A DNA stretch of 64,000 nucleotides from Psychrobacter fozii (lineage in GTDB: Bacteria; Pseudomonadota; Gammaproteobacteria; Pseudomonadales; Moraxellaceae), in NCBI RefSeq assembly GCF_003217155.1, contig NZ_QJSU01000006.1, positions 124,001 to 188,000 on the forward strand, read 5' to 3'. A program made the position numbers and the translations under genes. Below are positions 17,137-27,698 of the stretch, piece by piece (positions within the stretch are counted from its first letter, which is position 1; each line of letters starts with the position of its first letter). The notes under the pieces were generated by a model that saw only the letters and a program-made list of their open reading frames with translations, did not search any database and was not told where the DNA came from.

Positions 17137-18486
17137 ATGGACACGATCCTTTTAGACAAACCACTTGATAACGAATGCTACTTACACCGTCAAGAACAAT
17201 TTGAATCGAAGGTTCGCAGTTATCCACGTAAGCTACCTTTTGCGATTCAATCAGCCAAAGGGGCGTGGATTACTGATGTGGAAGGTAATGAGTATATCGA
17301 CTGCCTATCAGGTGCTGGCACGCTGGCACTTGGACACAATCATCCCGTAGTCATAGAAAGCATCAAAGCGCTATTAGACAGCAACCTACCGATGCATACA
17401 TTGGACATTACTACACCTTTAAAAGACAAATTCAGCGAGTTCATGTACAAACTACTCGCCACCAATAGCGATGAGTATTGCTTGCAGTTTTGTGGCCCGA
17501 CGGGTGCTGATGCGGTAGAAGCGGCTATTAAACTGGCCAAACAAGTCACGGGTCGTTCAGGTGTTGTTAGCTTCAGCGGTGGCTATCATGGCATGACACA
17601 TGGCGCGCTGGCGGTGACAGGGAACTTGGCACCTAAACAAGGTATCGAAGGTCTGATGAGCTCGGTACAGTTCTTACCTTATCCCAATATGTATCGCTGC
17701 GCGTTTGGCTTGCCTTTTGAGCAAAGCATTCATGCCCATATGAGCTACTTTGAAAACTTCCTAAAAGATGTAGAGAGTGGCGTGGTGAAACCAGCCGCGG
17801 TCATTTTGGAAGTTATACAAGGGGAAGGCGGTGTCAACCCTGCGCCCATAGAATGGCTGAAGCATGTGCGCCGAGTGACAAAAGAGCTAGGAATCATGCT
17901 GATCATCGATGAAGTACAAACAGGGTTTTGCCGTACAGGACGTTGGTTCGCTTATCAATATGCCGATATTGACCCTGATATGATTGTGATGTCAAAAGCA
18001 ATCGGTGGTGGTCTGCCACTTGCAGTATTGGGTATCAAAAAACAATACGATGTATGGCAGGCAGGCAATCATTCTGGCACGTTTAGAGGCAATCAATTAG
18101 CCATGGCGACTGGCCTTGCCACTCTCAATTACTTAAAAGACAATAACGTTGCTGACTATGTTTTAGAAATAGGCGCATGGTTCATGTCGCAGCTAAAAAT
18201 ACGCCAACAGCGCTATCAAAAAATGGGCCAAGTCAGAGGACGTGGTCTCATGATTGGTATAGAGATTATCAATCCCAGCCTACCTAAGCAAAATGATGGT
18301 AGCTATCCAGCAGACAGCGATGTGGCTGCCAAAATCCAACAAGCGTGTTTCAAACATGGATTGGTGATTGAAAAGGGCGGGCGCGGTGGCACAGTACTGC
18401 GATTATTGCCGCCCCTCAATATAACCAAAGATGAGCTGCAGCAAGTCTTGCAAAGGCTTGATATGGCGCTAGAGGACAATCAATAG
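17137..18486 (+). CDS. dat: Diaminobutyrate-2-oxoglutarate aminotransferase
   Basis: A 449-residue class III aminotransferase. It makes L-2,4-diaminobutyrate from aspartate semialdehyde with glutamate as amino donor. Visible motifs are [16 protein letters not shown], the Asp of [13 protein letters not shown] and the PLP lysine Lys287 in [13 protein letters not shown] lies eight bases before the ATG. It corresponds to RhbA/Dat of the rhizobactin and acinetoferrin type pathways and is followed by the decarboxylase. Together they supply 1,3-diaminopropane for the siderophore. It is the first gene after the Fur-controlled promoter. Confidence 0.94.
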   Translation: MDTILLDKPLDNECYLHRQEQFESKVRSYPRKLPFAIQSAKGAWITDVEGNEYIDCLSGAGTLALGHNHPVVIESIKALLDSNLPMHTLDITTPLKDKFSEFMYKLLATNSDEYCLQFCGPTGADAVEAAIKLAKQVTGRSGVVSFSGGYHGMTHGALAVTGNLAPKQGIEGLMSSVQFLPYPNMYRCAFGLPFEQSIHAHMSYFENFLKDVESGVVKPAAVILEVIQGEGGVNPAPIEWLKHVRRVTKELGIMLIIDEVQTGFCRTGRWFAYQYADIDPDMIVMSKAIGGGLPLAVLGIKKQYDVWQAGNHSGTFRGNQLAMATGLATLNYLKDNNVADYVLEIGAWFMSQLKIRQQRYQKMGQVRGRGLMIGIEIINPSLPKQNDGSYPADSDVAAKIQQACFKHGLVIEKGGRGGTVLRLLPPLNITKDELQQVLQRLDMALEDNQ

Positions 18487-18614
18487 TCTTGCCAGCGCTT
18501 TAGCATGATTCACACATTTATAAAAAAGCTCTGATAACAACTCTAATAACGACTCTAATAATAAGTCACTTATTTGCGATTTATACCATCGTGGAATAAA
18601 CAAGTGAGGATATT

Positions 18615-20120
18615 TTGCATTTATTAAATCAGCAAACCAGTGAGCAATATGTCACGCATATGCAAAAAACCAGCGCTGTCATCAAACAATGGCTAGACGA
18701 CAATAATGTGTACTTGGGCGGCACGCCGCAACAAGTGCAAGCGACCAATACCTTTAGCATCCGTGAGCAAGGCCGAGACATCGACACGATACTCGCTGAT
18801 ATTCAAAGTAAGTTTTTACCCAGTTGTGTGTCGACGGCCAATGCGAATTGCTTAGCTCATTTGCATCCACCCACACTAGTTATTGGTCAGATTGCTGAGA
18901 TGATTATCGCGGCTACTAACCAAAGTATGGACTCGTGGAATCAAAGTCCAGCAGCGACCTATATCGAAAAAGATTTGATCCATTGGCTGTGTCAACGTTG
19001 TGGGTTTGATGATATCTCTGGTGTCCTCTTTGATGAATGGACAGGTCATAACGCTGGTGGCGTCTTTACCAGTGGTGGTACGCAAAGTAATCTGATGGGT
19101 CTACTTTTAGCACGCAATCAATTCTATAAGGCTAAGGGCGTTGATGTGCAAAAGGACGGCCTGGTGGGTCAGCCTGTTGGCGCAATTCTGTGCTCAGACC
19201 AAGCACACTTTTCTATCGAAAAAAACGCGGCGCTATTGGGTTTGGGTCAAAAATCTGTCATTAAAGTAGCGACTGATGCATCAGGTGCCATGTTAATGTC
19301 TGATTTACAACATCAGATAAATCGGCTAGGTGCTGACAATGTGATGGCCATCATCGCAACTGCGGGCACAACGGATTTGGGTGCTATTGACCCTCTCATG
19401 GCTATTGGCAAAATTTGTCATGATGCACAGATATGGCTACATGTCGATGCGGCATGGGGTGGGGCATTGCTATTGTCACAGCGCTATCGACACTTGATTG
19501 AGGGGCTGAATCAAGCTGACTCTATCACCTTGGATTTTCACAAGCATTTCTTCTTACCGATCAGCTGCGGTGCTTTTCTCTTACGAGACAATCGAAATTT
19601 CGAGAGTATTCGCCATCATAGCGAGTATCTAAACTCTGCTGATGACGAACAAGACAATATCCCAAACTTGGTGACTTACTCTTTACAGACCACACGCCGT
19701 TTCGATGCCTTAAAGCTGTGGATGGCGCTGGACTTACTGGGAACGGATGACTATGGAGCCTTGATTGATAGCTGTCTGGATACTGCCAAGCAGGCGGCAA
19801 AGCTGATTGATGCAAATGAAAATTTTGTACTGGTACATGAGCCTATTATTAGCAGTGTTTTGTTTTACTTTGCACCCAAAGATACCGCGCTATCTGATAA
19901 CCAACTCGCTCAGCTCAATCGTCACATTGCGCAAGAATTATTGGTCAATAATATCGCCAATGTGGCCACCACCCAGTTTAAGCAGTGCCTTTGCCTTAAA
20001 TTCACCATTCTAAATCCCAATACCCAAATCAATGATATTGCAGACATCATTGAGCAGATGGCTATTACTGGTTTTAAGCAACTTAATTCTGACGACCTGA
20101 ACGTTGATGGGAAGAAATAA
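18615..20120 (+). CDS. ddc: L-2,4-diaminobutyrate decarboxylase
   Basis: A 501-residue group II PLP-dependent decarboxylase. It converts diaminobutyrate to 1,3-diaminopropane. The PLP lysine is Lys310 in LDFHKHFFLP; other blocks are FTSGGTQSNLMGLLLAR and HVDAAWGGALLL. No ATG is available near the expected N-terminus. A TTG at 18615 with TGAGGA four bases before it is the best start, and an unusual one. It corresponds to RhbB/Ddc. Its stop lies one base before the start of the first NIS synthetase, which points to coupled translation. Confidence 0.93.
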   Translation: MHLLNQQTSEQYVTHMQKTSAVIKQWLDDNNVYLGGTPQQVQATNTFSIREQGRDIDTILADIQSKFLPSCVSTANANCLAHLHPPTLVIGQIAEMIIAATNQSMDSWNQSPAATYIEKDLIHWLCQRCGFDDISGVLFDEWTGHNAGGVFTSGGTQSNLMGLLLARNQFYKAKGVDVQKDGLVGQPVGAILCSDQAHFSIEKNAALLGLGQKSVIKVATDASGAMLMSDLQHQINRLGADNVMAIIATAGTTDLGAIDPLMAIGKICHDAQIWLHVDAAWGGALLLSQRYRHLIEGLNQADSITLDFHKHFFLPISCGAFLLRDNRNFESIRHHSEYLNSADDEQDNIPNLVTYSLQTTRRFDALKLWMALDLLGTDDYGALIDSCLDTAKQAAKLIDANENFVLVHEPIISSVLFYFAPKDTALSDNQLAQLNRHIAQELLVNNIANVATTQFKQCLCLKFTILNPNTQINDIADIIEQMAITGFKQLNSDDLNVDGKK

Positions 20121-20121
20121 C

Positions 20122-21951
20122 ATGATGCAGCACAAAACGCTTGATCGACTTACACTACAAAATCTAATCAATGCTTACTGTTTTGAAACTGGGCACGGCG
20201 ATATTATTGCCGTAGAGCAGCAGGATGATATACAGAAGCAGGCCTCACAAAATAAGCCTCTATTAGTGCTAATGCTATTGCCTTCGAACACGGTAATGGT
20301 CGTACCTGTCGATAGAGTGAGCCAATTGGGTCAGCATCGTTTGGCGGGCACGCCGCTTATATTGAATAAGCAGGTAAGCATACGATCAGACTCAACATTA
20401 GACACGCAACTGGACGACCCTTTGCAAAATAGCCGATGGATAAAATCCTCTGCTATGAGCCTAGCATCTTTGATTATTGAAGACATTGTGCATCGTTATA
20501 AAGATAAAGCGACGCTAGATGCCAATGGCGTATTAAAGCGCTGGATTGAAAGTTATGAGGGGCTACAGATTATCTTAGAGCATCGCAATGATGAGATTGA
20601 TGACATCATTGACTATCAGCAAGATTTTATTCAAACCGAACAAAACCTTATTTACGGTCATGCTATGCACCCTACACCCAAAGGCCGTGCTGGTTTTTAT
20701 GGTGCCGAGTGGGCGAAGTATGCGCCCGAGACCAATAGCAAAACCCAGCTGCATTATTGGCTAGTGCACCCCAGCTGCATTACAGAAGAATTCGTAGATG
20801 GCGACAGCATTACCACAGCGCTCAAATCAAAGTTACAAGCTGATATGAGTGGCTATCAGCAGCAACTTGTGGATGAGTATCCAGACTATAAGCTGTTGCC
20901 ATTGCACCCTTGGCAAGCAAGGTTTTTGCAGCAGCAGCCATGGTATCAAAAGCTGCTAGAACAAGGTCAATTGTTTGATTTGGGCGAGCTCGGGTGGCAT
21001 TTGCATCCAACGACATCAGTACGCACACTGGCTGCCTTTGATGCGCCTTGGATGTTTAAACTGTCGTTGTCTGTGGCGATTACCAATTCGGTGCGGATTA
21101 ACCTGCCCAAAGAATGTAAACGCGGTATGCATGCCTGCCGAATCTGGCGTAGCGACTATGGTACTCAGCTCAAGACCGAGTATCCTACGATTGCCGTATT
21201 GAATGACCCTGCTTGGATTGCCTTAAGTGTGGATGGAAAAATTATTGATGAGACCATTTGTATCTTACGTGACAACCCTTTTACAGAGGATACGCAAGTC
21301 ACCAATCTTGCCAGCTTAAGCCAAGACCATCCAACCCGTCTTACCAATCGCTTAGAGACACTGTTTAAGTCTATCCATAAACAGACAGATGAACCTTTAG
21401 AACAGGTGGCTGTCCAGTGGTTTGACACTTATTTGCAAGTTGGTTTTATACCGCTGGTTCATATGTATTATCAGCATGGTATTGGTTTTGAGGTACATCA
21501 GCAAAACAGTCTCATCGAGCTAAAAGACGGCTATCCTACTAAGTTTTGGGCCAGAGACAATCAAGGCTTTGGCTATATTGCAGAGTATGCCACGCCGCTC
21601 ATTGACACTTATCCCGAGCTGATTAGCGAAGGAGAGTGTGTCATTCCAGAAGACTTTGCTGACTCACGCTTTGCCTACTATCTAGTTGGCAACAGTATAT
21701 TTGGTCTTATTACTGCTATTGCTCGTACTCAGCTTGTGAGTGAGGAGACATTAATCACGACGTTTAAAGAATGTCTAATGGCGTTAGAGCAACAATACCC
21801 GCATCGTTCGTTATTTGACTTGTTATTGCGTAGTCCTACATTACCGTTTAAGGGCAATCTACTCACCAGACTCTATGCACTCGATGAGCTGACCGCACCT
21901 GTTGAAACCCAGTCTATTTATGTCGATATCCCAAACCCCATGATGACGTAG
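20122..21951 (+). CDS. IucA/IucC-family NIS siderophore synthetase 1
   Basis: A 609-residue NRPS-independent siderophore synthetase. It adenylates a citrate-type carboxylate and joins it to an amine. Family motifs are GHAMHPTPKGRAGF, LPLHPWQARFL, HLHPTTSVRTLA with NSVRINLPKEC, and GIGFEVHQQNSLIELKDG in the C-terminal kinase-like part. It lies directly behind ddc, as rhbC does behind rhbB in the rhizobactin 1021 cluster. The ATG at 20122 (or 20125) is preferred to an upstream TTG inside ddc because GGAAG precedes it. Which condensation it catalyses cannot be told from sequence alone. Confidence 0.92.
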   Translation: MMQHKTLDRLTLQNLINAYCFETGHGDIIAVEQQDDIQKQASQNKPLLVLMLLPSNTVMVVPVDRVSQLGQHRLAGTPLILNKQVSIRSDSTLDTQLDDPLQNSRWIKSSAMSLASLIIEDIVHRYKDKATLDANGVLKRWIESYEGLQIILEHRNDEIDDIIDYQQDFIQTEQNLIYGHAMHPTPKGRAGFYGAEWAKYAPETNSKTQLHYWLVHPSCITEEFVDGDSITTALKSKLQADMSGYQQQLVDEYPDYKLLPLHPWQARFLQQQPWYQKLLEQGQLFDLGELGWHLHPTTSVRTLAAFDAPWMFKLSLSVAITNSVRINLPKECKRGMHACRIWRSDYGTQLKTEYPTIAVLNDPAWIALSVDGKIIDETICILRDNPFTEDTQVTNLASLSQDHPTRLTNRLETLFKSIHKQTDEPLEQVAVQWFDTYLQVGFIPLVHMYYQHGIGFEVHQQNSLIELKDGYPTKFWARDNQGFGYIAEYATPLIDTYPELISEGECVIPEDFADSRFAYYLVGNSIFGLITAIARTQLVSEETLITTFKECLMALEQQYPHRSLFDLLLRSPTLPFKGNLLTRLYALDELTAPVETQSIYVDIPNPMMT

Positions 21952-22054
21952 CAAGTCATATTGAGACGGCAAAGATTAGCACACGATAAAAGTTAGGGTT
22001 CGACAAGAACTAGCAGCAGAATTAACGTGACCACCAAATCACTAAGGGGCGACC

Positions 22055-23452
22055 GTGTTAGATATTATTGGTATTGGCGTAGGGCCGTTTAATTTAAGTT
22101 TGGCGGCATTACTGACAAAGACCGACGTAACCGCCAAGTTTTTTGAGCAAAAAGCTGAGTTTAACTGGCATAAAGGCATGATATTGCCAAACACCACACT
22201 GCAAGTGCCTTTTATGGCAGACTTGGTGACGATGATAGACCCAACCAGTCCGTATTCTTTTTTGAATTATTTGCATACTCAGCACCGATTGCTCAAGTTT
22301 TACTTTTTAGAAGAGTTTAAAATTTATCGTAAAGAATACAATCACTATTGCCAATGGGTAGCAGGGCAACTGGATAGTCTGAATTTTGATGCGGCAGTGA
22401 TAGACGTGGCGTTTGACGATAGCAATGATGGATTTGTGGTGACCGTCTGTGAGCAGGGCATGCAAAACACCTATCATGCTAAAAATTTAGTTATAGGGAC
22501 GGGCACACAGGCCACGCTACCACCATCATTGCAGGACATTGCCAAACAAGCGCCTAACCGCTGTATGCACACCGCCCATTTTGCAGATAATTTTGACTTG
22601 GACAGCCTCAATAATGTTAGTAGCCTTGATCTGAATAGCACCAAGACAGACAACAAGCTGACTAAAGTATTGGTACTGGGATCTGGGCAGTCCTCAGCAG
22701 AGGTCTATCGAACGCTGTTTGATCAGCAGTTTGATGGCGATGATAGTACTAATGACAACCCTAAGTTTCAGCTAGATTGGATGACTCGCTCGGCAGGATT
22801 TTTCCCCATGGAATACTCCCCATTAGGTTTAGAGCATTTTAGCCCGGCGTATACAGATTACTTTTATGATTTAGACTCAGCAACCAAGCCACAAGTTATT
22901 GCCAAGCAAGACCTGCTCTATAAAGGCATGGGCTTTGAGACCATACGCGATATTTATCACCGTCTCTATGAGCGTAGTATTACCAATCAAGATTTGTATT
23001 CGACGTTGCTATCCAACTGTGAAGTGGTTGAGGCTACTCTGACAACAATGCTAGAAGTGCCAGAGCCGACAGACACCATAAAACTGGTAGGTAGACAGCG
23101 TGAACAGAATCAAGATTTTACTGCTGAGTATGACTGTGTGATTGCTGGTACAGGCTATCGTTACGGTCTGCCTGAGTGTTTAAACACGATACTGCCTAGC
23201 ATCGCGCACGATGAGTTTGATCAGCCAGTCATTGATAGAGACTATGCACTGAAATATGTGCTGACGGATCAAAAAGACATCGCGACTGATGGCAATATTT
23301 TTGTACAAAACCAAGAGGTCCATACTCATGGCGTTGGCGCACCAGACTTGGGGCTGGGTGCTTATCGAGCAGGATGTATCATCAATCAGTTAACAGGTGA
23401 GCAGACCTACGACACTGACGCCTTAAAAGTATTTCAAAAATTTGGCGCGTAG
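22055..23452 (+). CDS. Flavin-dependent L-lysine/diamine N-hydroxylase (IucD/RhbE family)
   Basis: A 465-residue SidA/IucD/PvdA family monooxygenase. It uses FAD, NADPH and oxygen to hydroxylate a terminal amine, here probably 1,3-diaminopropane. The FAD motif GIGVGPFNLSLAALL is at the N-terminus. The substrate-side block LQVPFMADLVTMIDPTSPYSFLNYL and an NADPH motif VLGSGQSSAEV follow, with the ATGY-like AGTGYRYGLP near the C-terminus. It starts with GTG, with AGGGG five bases upstream. It is the RhbE equivalent, providing the hydroxylamine that is then acylated. Confidence 0.93.
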   Translation: MLDIIGIGVGPFNLSLAALLTKTDVTAKFFEQKAEFNWHKGMILPNTTLQVPFMADLVTMIDPTSPYSFLNYLHTQHRLLKFYFLEEFKIYRKEYNHYCQWVAGQLDSLNFDAAVIDVAFDDSNDGFVVTVCEQGMQNTYHAKNLVIGTGTQATLPPSLQDIAKQAPNRCMHTAHFADNFDLDSLNNVSSLDLNSTKTDNKLTKVLVLGSGQSSAEVYRTLFDQQFDGDDSTNDNPKFQLDWMTRSAGFFPMEYSPLGLEHFSPAYTDYFYDLDSATKPQVIAKQDLLYKGMGFETIRDIYHRLYERSITNQDLYSTLLSNCEVVEATLTTMLEVPEPTDTIKLVGRQREQNQDFTAEYDCVIAGTGYRYGLPECLNTILPSIAHDEFDQPVIDRDYALKYVLTDQKDIATDGNIFVQNQEVHTHGVGAPDLGLGAYRAGCIINQLTGEQTYDTDALKVFQKFGA

Positions 23453-23522
23453 TGTTTTATAAGACTCGTATTTCATAAAAATCCTATTAATCACATAACT
23501 GTATAACAATCAGGAGTCAGTC

Positions 23523-24125
23523 ATGCCGACCATCACCCAAAACCTACCCGATACGTTTAGCATTGAGGCTTATCAAAAGACGTTTGCGTTGAGACCTGTC
23601 AGCTACCCAGATGATATGCCATTGCTGTATAAATGGATGCATGCTGAGCATGTGGTCGATCAGTGGCAGCTACATCTCCCGATGCCGCAGCTAAAAACCC
23701 ATTTTGAAAAAATGCTGGCCGATGACCATCAGCGTCTCTACCTCATACTTTGTGATGGTAAGCCGATTGGCTATACAGAGATTTATGAGACGGCTCGTGA
23801 CCGGTTATCTCATTATTACAAAGCTAAAGAGACGGACATGGGCTGGCATATTTTGCTTGGCGATCCAGCGGTGGTTGGCAAAGGCTACCTAAAACCAACA
23901 GGCCTGATGATCAGCAAGTTTATATTTGAGCATACTGAGGCCAAAAAAATCGTGGGTGAGCCTGATAGCAAGGTTGAGGTGTATCAGTGGGTGGCCGATA
24001 GCTTTGCCTATAGAGTACAACGCCTGATTGAGATGCCAGAAAAGACCGCCGCCTTGTATTTTTGCAATCGCGATGAGTTTTTAGAATCTAGAGGTTATCT
24101 CAGCTTTTATGGTGCCACTGCTTAA
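23523..24125 (+). CDS. GNAT acetyltransferase for siderophore hydroxamate (IucB/RhbD-like)
   Basis: A 200-residue acetyltransferase of the IucB/RhbD type. Recognisable blocks are ALRPVSYPDDMPLLYKWM, the HVVDQWQ strand, GYTEIYE and the CoA-binding region around MGWHILLGDP and GKGYLKPTGLMISKFIFE. It would acylate the N-hydroxylated diamine to give the hydroxamate. Its stop overlaps the next start (TAATG). The acyl group, acetyl or a longer chain as in acinetoferrin, cannot be read from the sequence. Confidence 0.9.
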   Translation: MPTITQNLPDTFSIEAYQKTFALRPVSYPDDMPLLYKWMHAEHVVDQWQLHLPMPQLKTHFEKMLADDHQRLYLILCDGKPIGYTEIYETARDRLSHYYKAKETDMGWHILLGDPAVVGKGYLKPTGLMISKFIFEHTEAKKIVGEPDSKVEVYQWVADSFAYRVQRLIEMPEKTAALYFCNRDEFLESRGYLSFYGATA

Positions 24126-25609
24126 TGAGCAAAGCACTTATAAATAAGACATCTACCAATGAGTCGCCTATAAACGAAGCCTCGAATAGTAGTGGTAATG
24201 GCTTGAGCAACAAACAGATACAGCAGGTGTTACTGACACTACTGCTCGGCGGTACGGTGGTCAGCTTTAGTAATAGCGCGCTCAATCCAGCGATTCCTGT
24301 CTTTATGTCGGTGTTTGATGTCGATATCGTGATGGGCGGCTGGGTGCTAAATGCTTATGTATTGGCCATGAGTGTGGGGCTGATGCTAAGCGGCTATTTA
24401 AACAAAAAATTTCCTTTTAAGCATGTTTATTTGTCGGCAATTTTTGGATTTATGTTGGGCTCAGTCATTGGCATGCTAGCCTATAGTATGAGCTTTGTCA
24501 TCATTGCCAGAGCCATACAAGGACTGAGTGGCGGTCTGATCATTCCATTGTCTATTGGTATGCTGTATCAGATTTATCCGCAGCAGCAGCACGGCAGAGT
24601 AATGGCGCTATGGGGCATTGTTATTATGATGTCATTAGCGTTTGGCCCTTTGGTCGGTGCTTATTTGGTTGAGCAGTTTGCGTGGTGGACACTGTTTGCC
24701 ATTACGTTACCACTCAGTGTGGCGGTCATGGCGATGGTATGGCGACTAATACCTGATATGCGCTCATATGACAAAAAGAGCCCTTTCGATATCATCGGGT
24801 TTGTCAGCTTACTAACTTGGCTGCTCGCGATGATGGTTTGGCTGAGCACGCTGAAGATAGACTTCACTGGTGGATTGTTCAGCAGTGAGGGCTTATTAAA
24901 GATAGCCACGTTGGGTTTACTGTCTGTCGGATTTTTACTGTCCGCAATGGTTTGGTGGGCATATGAGCGGCGGCAGCGTCATCCGTTATTGAACGTGCGC
25001 TTGTTCCGTAATAAAACCTATTTGCACAGTAATATCATTAGTATTAGCCAAACAGTTGGTTTGATGCTGTGTCTCTTACTATTGCCCGTATTGATACAAG
25101 ACGTGATGGGCGAGAGTGCTTTATGGACAGGCGTTGTCCTAATGGTCGCGACCCTCGTGGCCAGTATCACCACGCATTACGCTGGCAAGATGGTAGATAA
25201 GCAAGGTGCCAGAGGGATTGGCATCGTAGGAATTGCGATTAGTGCGCTGTCTACCTTGATGCTGGCATGGTGCTTGTATCAGCCCACGCTTTGGCTATTA
25301 ATGTTGATTATGAGTATGCGAGGTGTCGGAGTGGGTCTAGCATACCTACCAACCACGACCGTTGGGTTTAGCAGCTTACCCAAAGACTCGGTCACTGAGG
25401 GAGCTGCCCTTAATAACATCAGTCGCCGCATCATCTCTACCATATTTATCACGCTGTCCACCCTTTATATAGGCAGTCGAAGTGCGCAGTTATTAGCAGC
25501 AGGTAGTAGTGACGGCATGGCAAGCGCCATCCAAGAAATACTGGTAGTCATCGCGGTGATTTTATTATTCACGATTCCTTCAGCGTGCAAATTACCACGA
25601 TCCCCATAA
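24125..25609 (+). CDS. MFS transporter, probable siderophore exporter (DHA2-like)
   Basis: A 494-residue membrane protein with about 14 hydrophobic segments, the size of the DHA2/EmrB group. The MFS motif region GGWVLNAYVLAMSVGLMLSGYL and the loop ARAIQGLSGGLIIPLSIGML are clear. The first 30 residues are polar. Its start overlaps the acetyltransferase stop by one base, so it belongs to the same operon and most likely exports the finished siderophore across the inner membrane. Confidence 0.88.
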   Translation: MSKALINKTSTNESPINEASNSSGNGLSNKQIQQVLLTLLLGGTVVSFSNSALNPAIPVFMSVFDVDIVMGGWVLNAYVLAMSVGLMLSGYLNKKFPFKHVYLSAIFGFMLGSVIGMLAYSMSFVIIARAIQGLSGGLIIPLSIGMLYQIYPQQQHGRVMALWGIVIMMSLAFGPLVGAYLVEQFAWWTLFAITLPLSVAVMAMVWRLIPDMRSYDKKSPFDIIGFVSLLTWLLAMMVWLSTLKIDFTGGLFSSEGLLKIATLGLLSVGFLLSAMVWWAYERRQRHPLLNVRLFRNKTYLHSNIISISQTVGLMLCLLLLPVLIQDVMGESALWTGVVLMVATLVASITTHYAGKMVDKQGARGIGIVGIAISALSTLMLAWCLYQPTLWLLMLIMSMRGVGVGLAYLPTTTVGFSSLPKDSVTEGAALNNISRRIISTIFITLSTLYIGSRSAQLLAAGSSDGMASAIQEILVVIAVILLFTIPSACKLPRSP

Positions 25610-25614
25610 ACAAA

Positions 25615-25650
25615 TACCCCGTATCGGGGTTTACTTTAACTTATTAAAGT
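25615..25650. terminator. Hairpins after the exporter gene, possible weak terminator
   Basis: A short G/C stem, ACCCCG with CGGGGT (25616-25630), has TTTACTTT after it. A second A/T hairpin, ACTTTAA with TTAAAGT (25633-25650), follows at once. They lie 7 to 41 bases after the exporter stop and just before a Fur-like site. Termination here would be partial. Confidence 0.5.
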
Positions 25651-25668
25651 AAATAATTATCATTCGCT
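25650..25668 (+). promoter_or_regulatory. Fur-box-like site before synthetase 2
   Basis: The sequence around AATAATTATCATT matches the strong half of the Fur consensus and shares ATTATCATT with the sites at 17015 and 30627. It lies about 60 bases before the start of the second NIS synthetase and suggests a second iron-regulated promoter inside the cluster. Confidence 0.6.
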
Positions 25669-25729
25669 TTAAATGCATCTAAATTCATACTTTTATTTGA
25701 TTCAATTTCCAGACAGGAAGCTTATATCT

Positions 25730-27694
25730 ATGTCCAATAATCTAGCAAACTCTACCAAAAACAATAATAGCAATCACAGTACTGACGTCACTTATGCGAC
25801 TAAACCGTGGCAAGCACCTGTCGATTCTAAAATCATGGCACGCGCTGAGCAACGAGTGATTAAGCAATTGCTACAAGCATTGTTATATGAAAATATCATT
25901 GATTTTGAATCTGAAAGTGCGAACACCGCTAATGACAGTGCTGATAGTGAGACTCTGCTGAATTTTATTATCAAAGTAGATGGTGATGTCTGTTATACCG
26001 CGCAAGGCTATATTCATTACAGTTTTGACATCATTCGTTTGAATGAGTTAAATGTGCAGCGAGTGGTTAATGGTGTTGCCCAAGACGCCATTCTTGAGCA
26101 TGTGATCAGTGACATCTTGCTCAACATTGAAGGTGCAGAACTCAAAGACAGCTTTATCAAAGAGCTGCGTCATACCTTAGTGAACGAAACACAGTCTCAG
26201 ATACTGGCTTCTAATGTGCCTGTAGCTATTAATAAACTCACTTATGAGCAACTCGAAGGTTATTTGACGGCAGGGCATCCTTATCATCCGTGCTTTAAAT
26301 CTCGTATCGGTTTTGATTTACAAGATAACTATGACTATGGCCCAGAGTTTGATCAAAACATCGATGTGGTGTGGTTAGCGGTCAAAAAACAGCTACTGGT
26401 GAGTAATACCACTACTGGTATCGATATAAATGAATGGGTGAAAGATTATGTAGGTGCTGATGAATTTGATGCACTCAATACTAAACTCACAGAAGTACTT
26501 ACAATCACAAATAAGCAAGACGAAGGTACAGCTAGTCATGAAGTAGACGAGACGGCTAATAATTATTGCCTGATACCTGCGCATCCTTGGCAATGGCAAA
26601 ACACCTTGATTCAAGCGTTACAGCCATTGCTTGCCACGCAAGAAGTTATCTACTTAGGTAGTGCAGGTCATCAGTACCGCGCTCAGCAGTCTATTCGCTC
26701 ATTGACGATGCTTGGTAATGCTGATGGCAATGTTAACGGTGATAATGACGTCAGTAATAATAAAGCTTACTTAAAGCTGAGTATGCACCTGATTAATACC
26801 TCAAGCACGCGAATATTGGCAAAGCATACCGTGATGAATGCGGCTGTTGTCACCACTTGGTTAAATCAACTGATTGCAGAAGATAAGACAGCCCAAGCAT
26901 TACCCATTGCGTTTTTAGGTGAGACCGTTGGCGTCAGTTTAGACCATGAGGCGTTACGCACACGTGGCTATCAGCATCCAAATATGTATGGCGGGCTAGC
27001 TGCTATTTGGCGGGAAAACGTGAACCAGTATCTATCAAAAGGTCAAACCGCATTTCCGCTCAATGGTGTCAGTTATATCAATGCTGATGGCTCGCATCTG
27101 ATAGCACCTTGGCTTGATAAATATGGCGTAGAGACATGGATTGCGCAGTTGATTAAGGTCGCTGTCACCCCTTTATTGCATATCTTATTTGGTTATGGTG
27201 TGGCACTAGAATGCCATGCACAAAACATCGTCTTGGTACATGAAAATGGCTATCCCGTAAAAATATTATTAAAAGATTTGCATGATGGGGTTCGTTATTC
27301 ACCTGAGCACTTAACCCAACAACACTTGCGTCCAGACTTTTATAGCTTGCCACCTGCCCATGCTGCCTTAAATAGAGGCTCATTTATCGAGACCGAAGAT
27401 ACAGATGGCATTCGGGATATGACGGTTGCTTGCTTGTTTTTTGTGGCGTTGTCAGACATTGCGATTTTTATGCAGACGCATTATCACTATTCTGAAGTGG
27501 CGTTTTGGCAACAGGTTGCTGACTGCGTGACCGACTATCAAACCTCCCATCCAGAGCATCAAGTACGGTTCGACTTGTTTGATGTATTCGCTGAACAAAC
27601 GCGCATTGAGTCATTGGCTAAGCGTCGATTATTCGGAGACAAAGCATTCCCGATTAAATATATCAATAACCCACTATTTAAGAGTCGGGGGTAA
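25730..27694 (+). CDS. IucA/IucC-family NIS siderophore synthetase 2
   Basis: A 654-residue NIS synthetase. Motifs are AGHPYHPCFKSRIGF, IPAHPWQWQNTLI, QQSIRSLTML, the helix NTSSTRILAKHTV, and GVALECHAQNIVLVHENG followed by LLKDLHDGVRYS. The ATG at 25730 is preferred (AGGAAG nine bases upstream). An ATG 57 bases earlier lacks a ribosome-binding site and lies just after the Fur-like site. The first 35 residues are Asn/Ser-rich. It is followed after four bases by synthetase 3, so these two are one transcription unit. It probably performs a separate condensation from synthetase 1. Confidence 0.92.
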   Translation: MSNNLANSTKNNNSNHSTDVTYATKPWQAPVDSKIMARAEQRVIKQLLQALLYENIIDFESESANTANDSADSETLLNFIIKVDGDVCYTAQGYIHYSFDIIRLNELNVQRVVNGVAQDAILEHVISDILLNIEGAELKDSFIKELRHTLVNETQSQILASNVPVAINKLTYEQLEGYLTAGHPYHPCFKSRIGFDLQDNYDYGPEFDQNIDVVWLAVKKQLLVSNTTTGIDINEWVKDYVGADEFDALNTKLTEVLTITNKQDEGTASHEVDETANNYCLIPAHPWQWQNTLIQALQPLLATQEVIYLGSAGHQYRAQQSIRSLTMLGNADGNVNGDNDVSNNKAYLKLSMHLINTSSTRILAKHTVMNAAVVTTWLNQLIAEDKTAQALPIAFLGETVGVSLDHEALRTRGYQHPNMYGGLAAIWRENVNQYLSKGQTAFPLNGVSYINADGSHLIAPWLDKYGVETWIAQLIKVAVTPLLHILFGYGVALECHAQNIVLVHENGYPVKILLKDLHDGVRYSPEHLTQQHLRPDFYSLPPAHAALNRGSFIETEDTDGIRDMTVACLFFVALSDIAIFMQTHYHYSEVAFWQQVADCVTDYQTSHPEHQVRFDLFDVFAEQTRIESLAKRRLFGDKAFPIKYINNPLFKSRG

Positions 27695-27698
27695 GACG

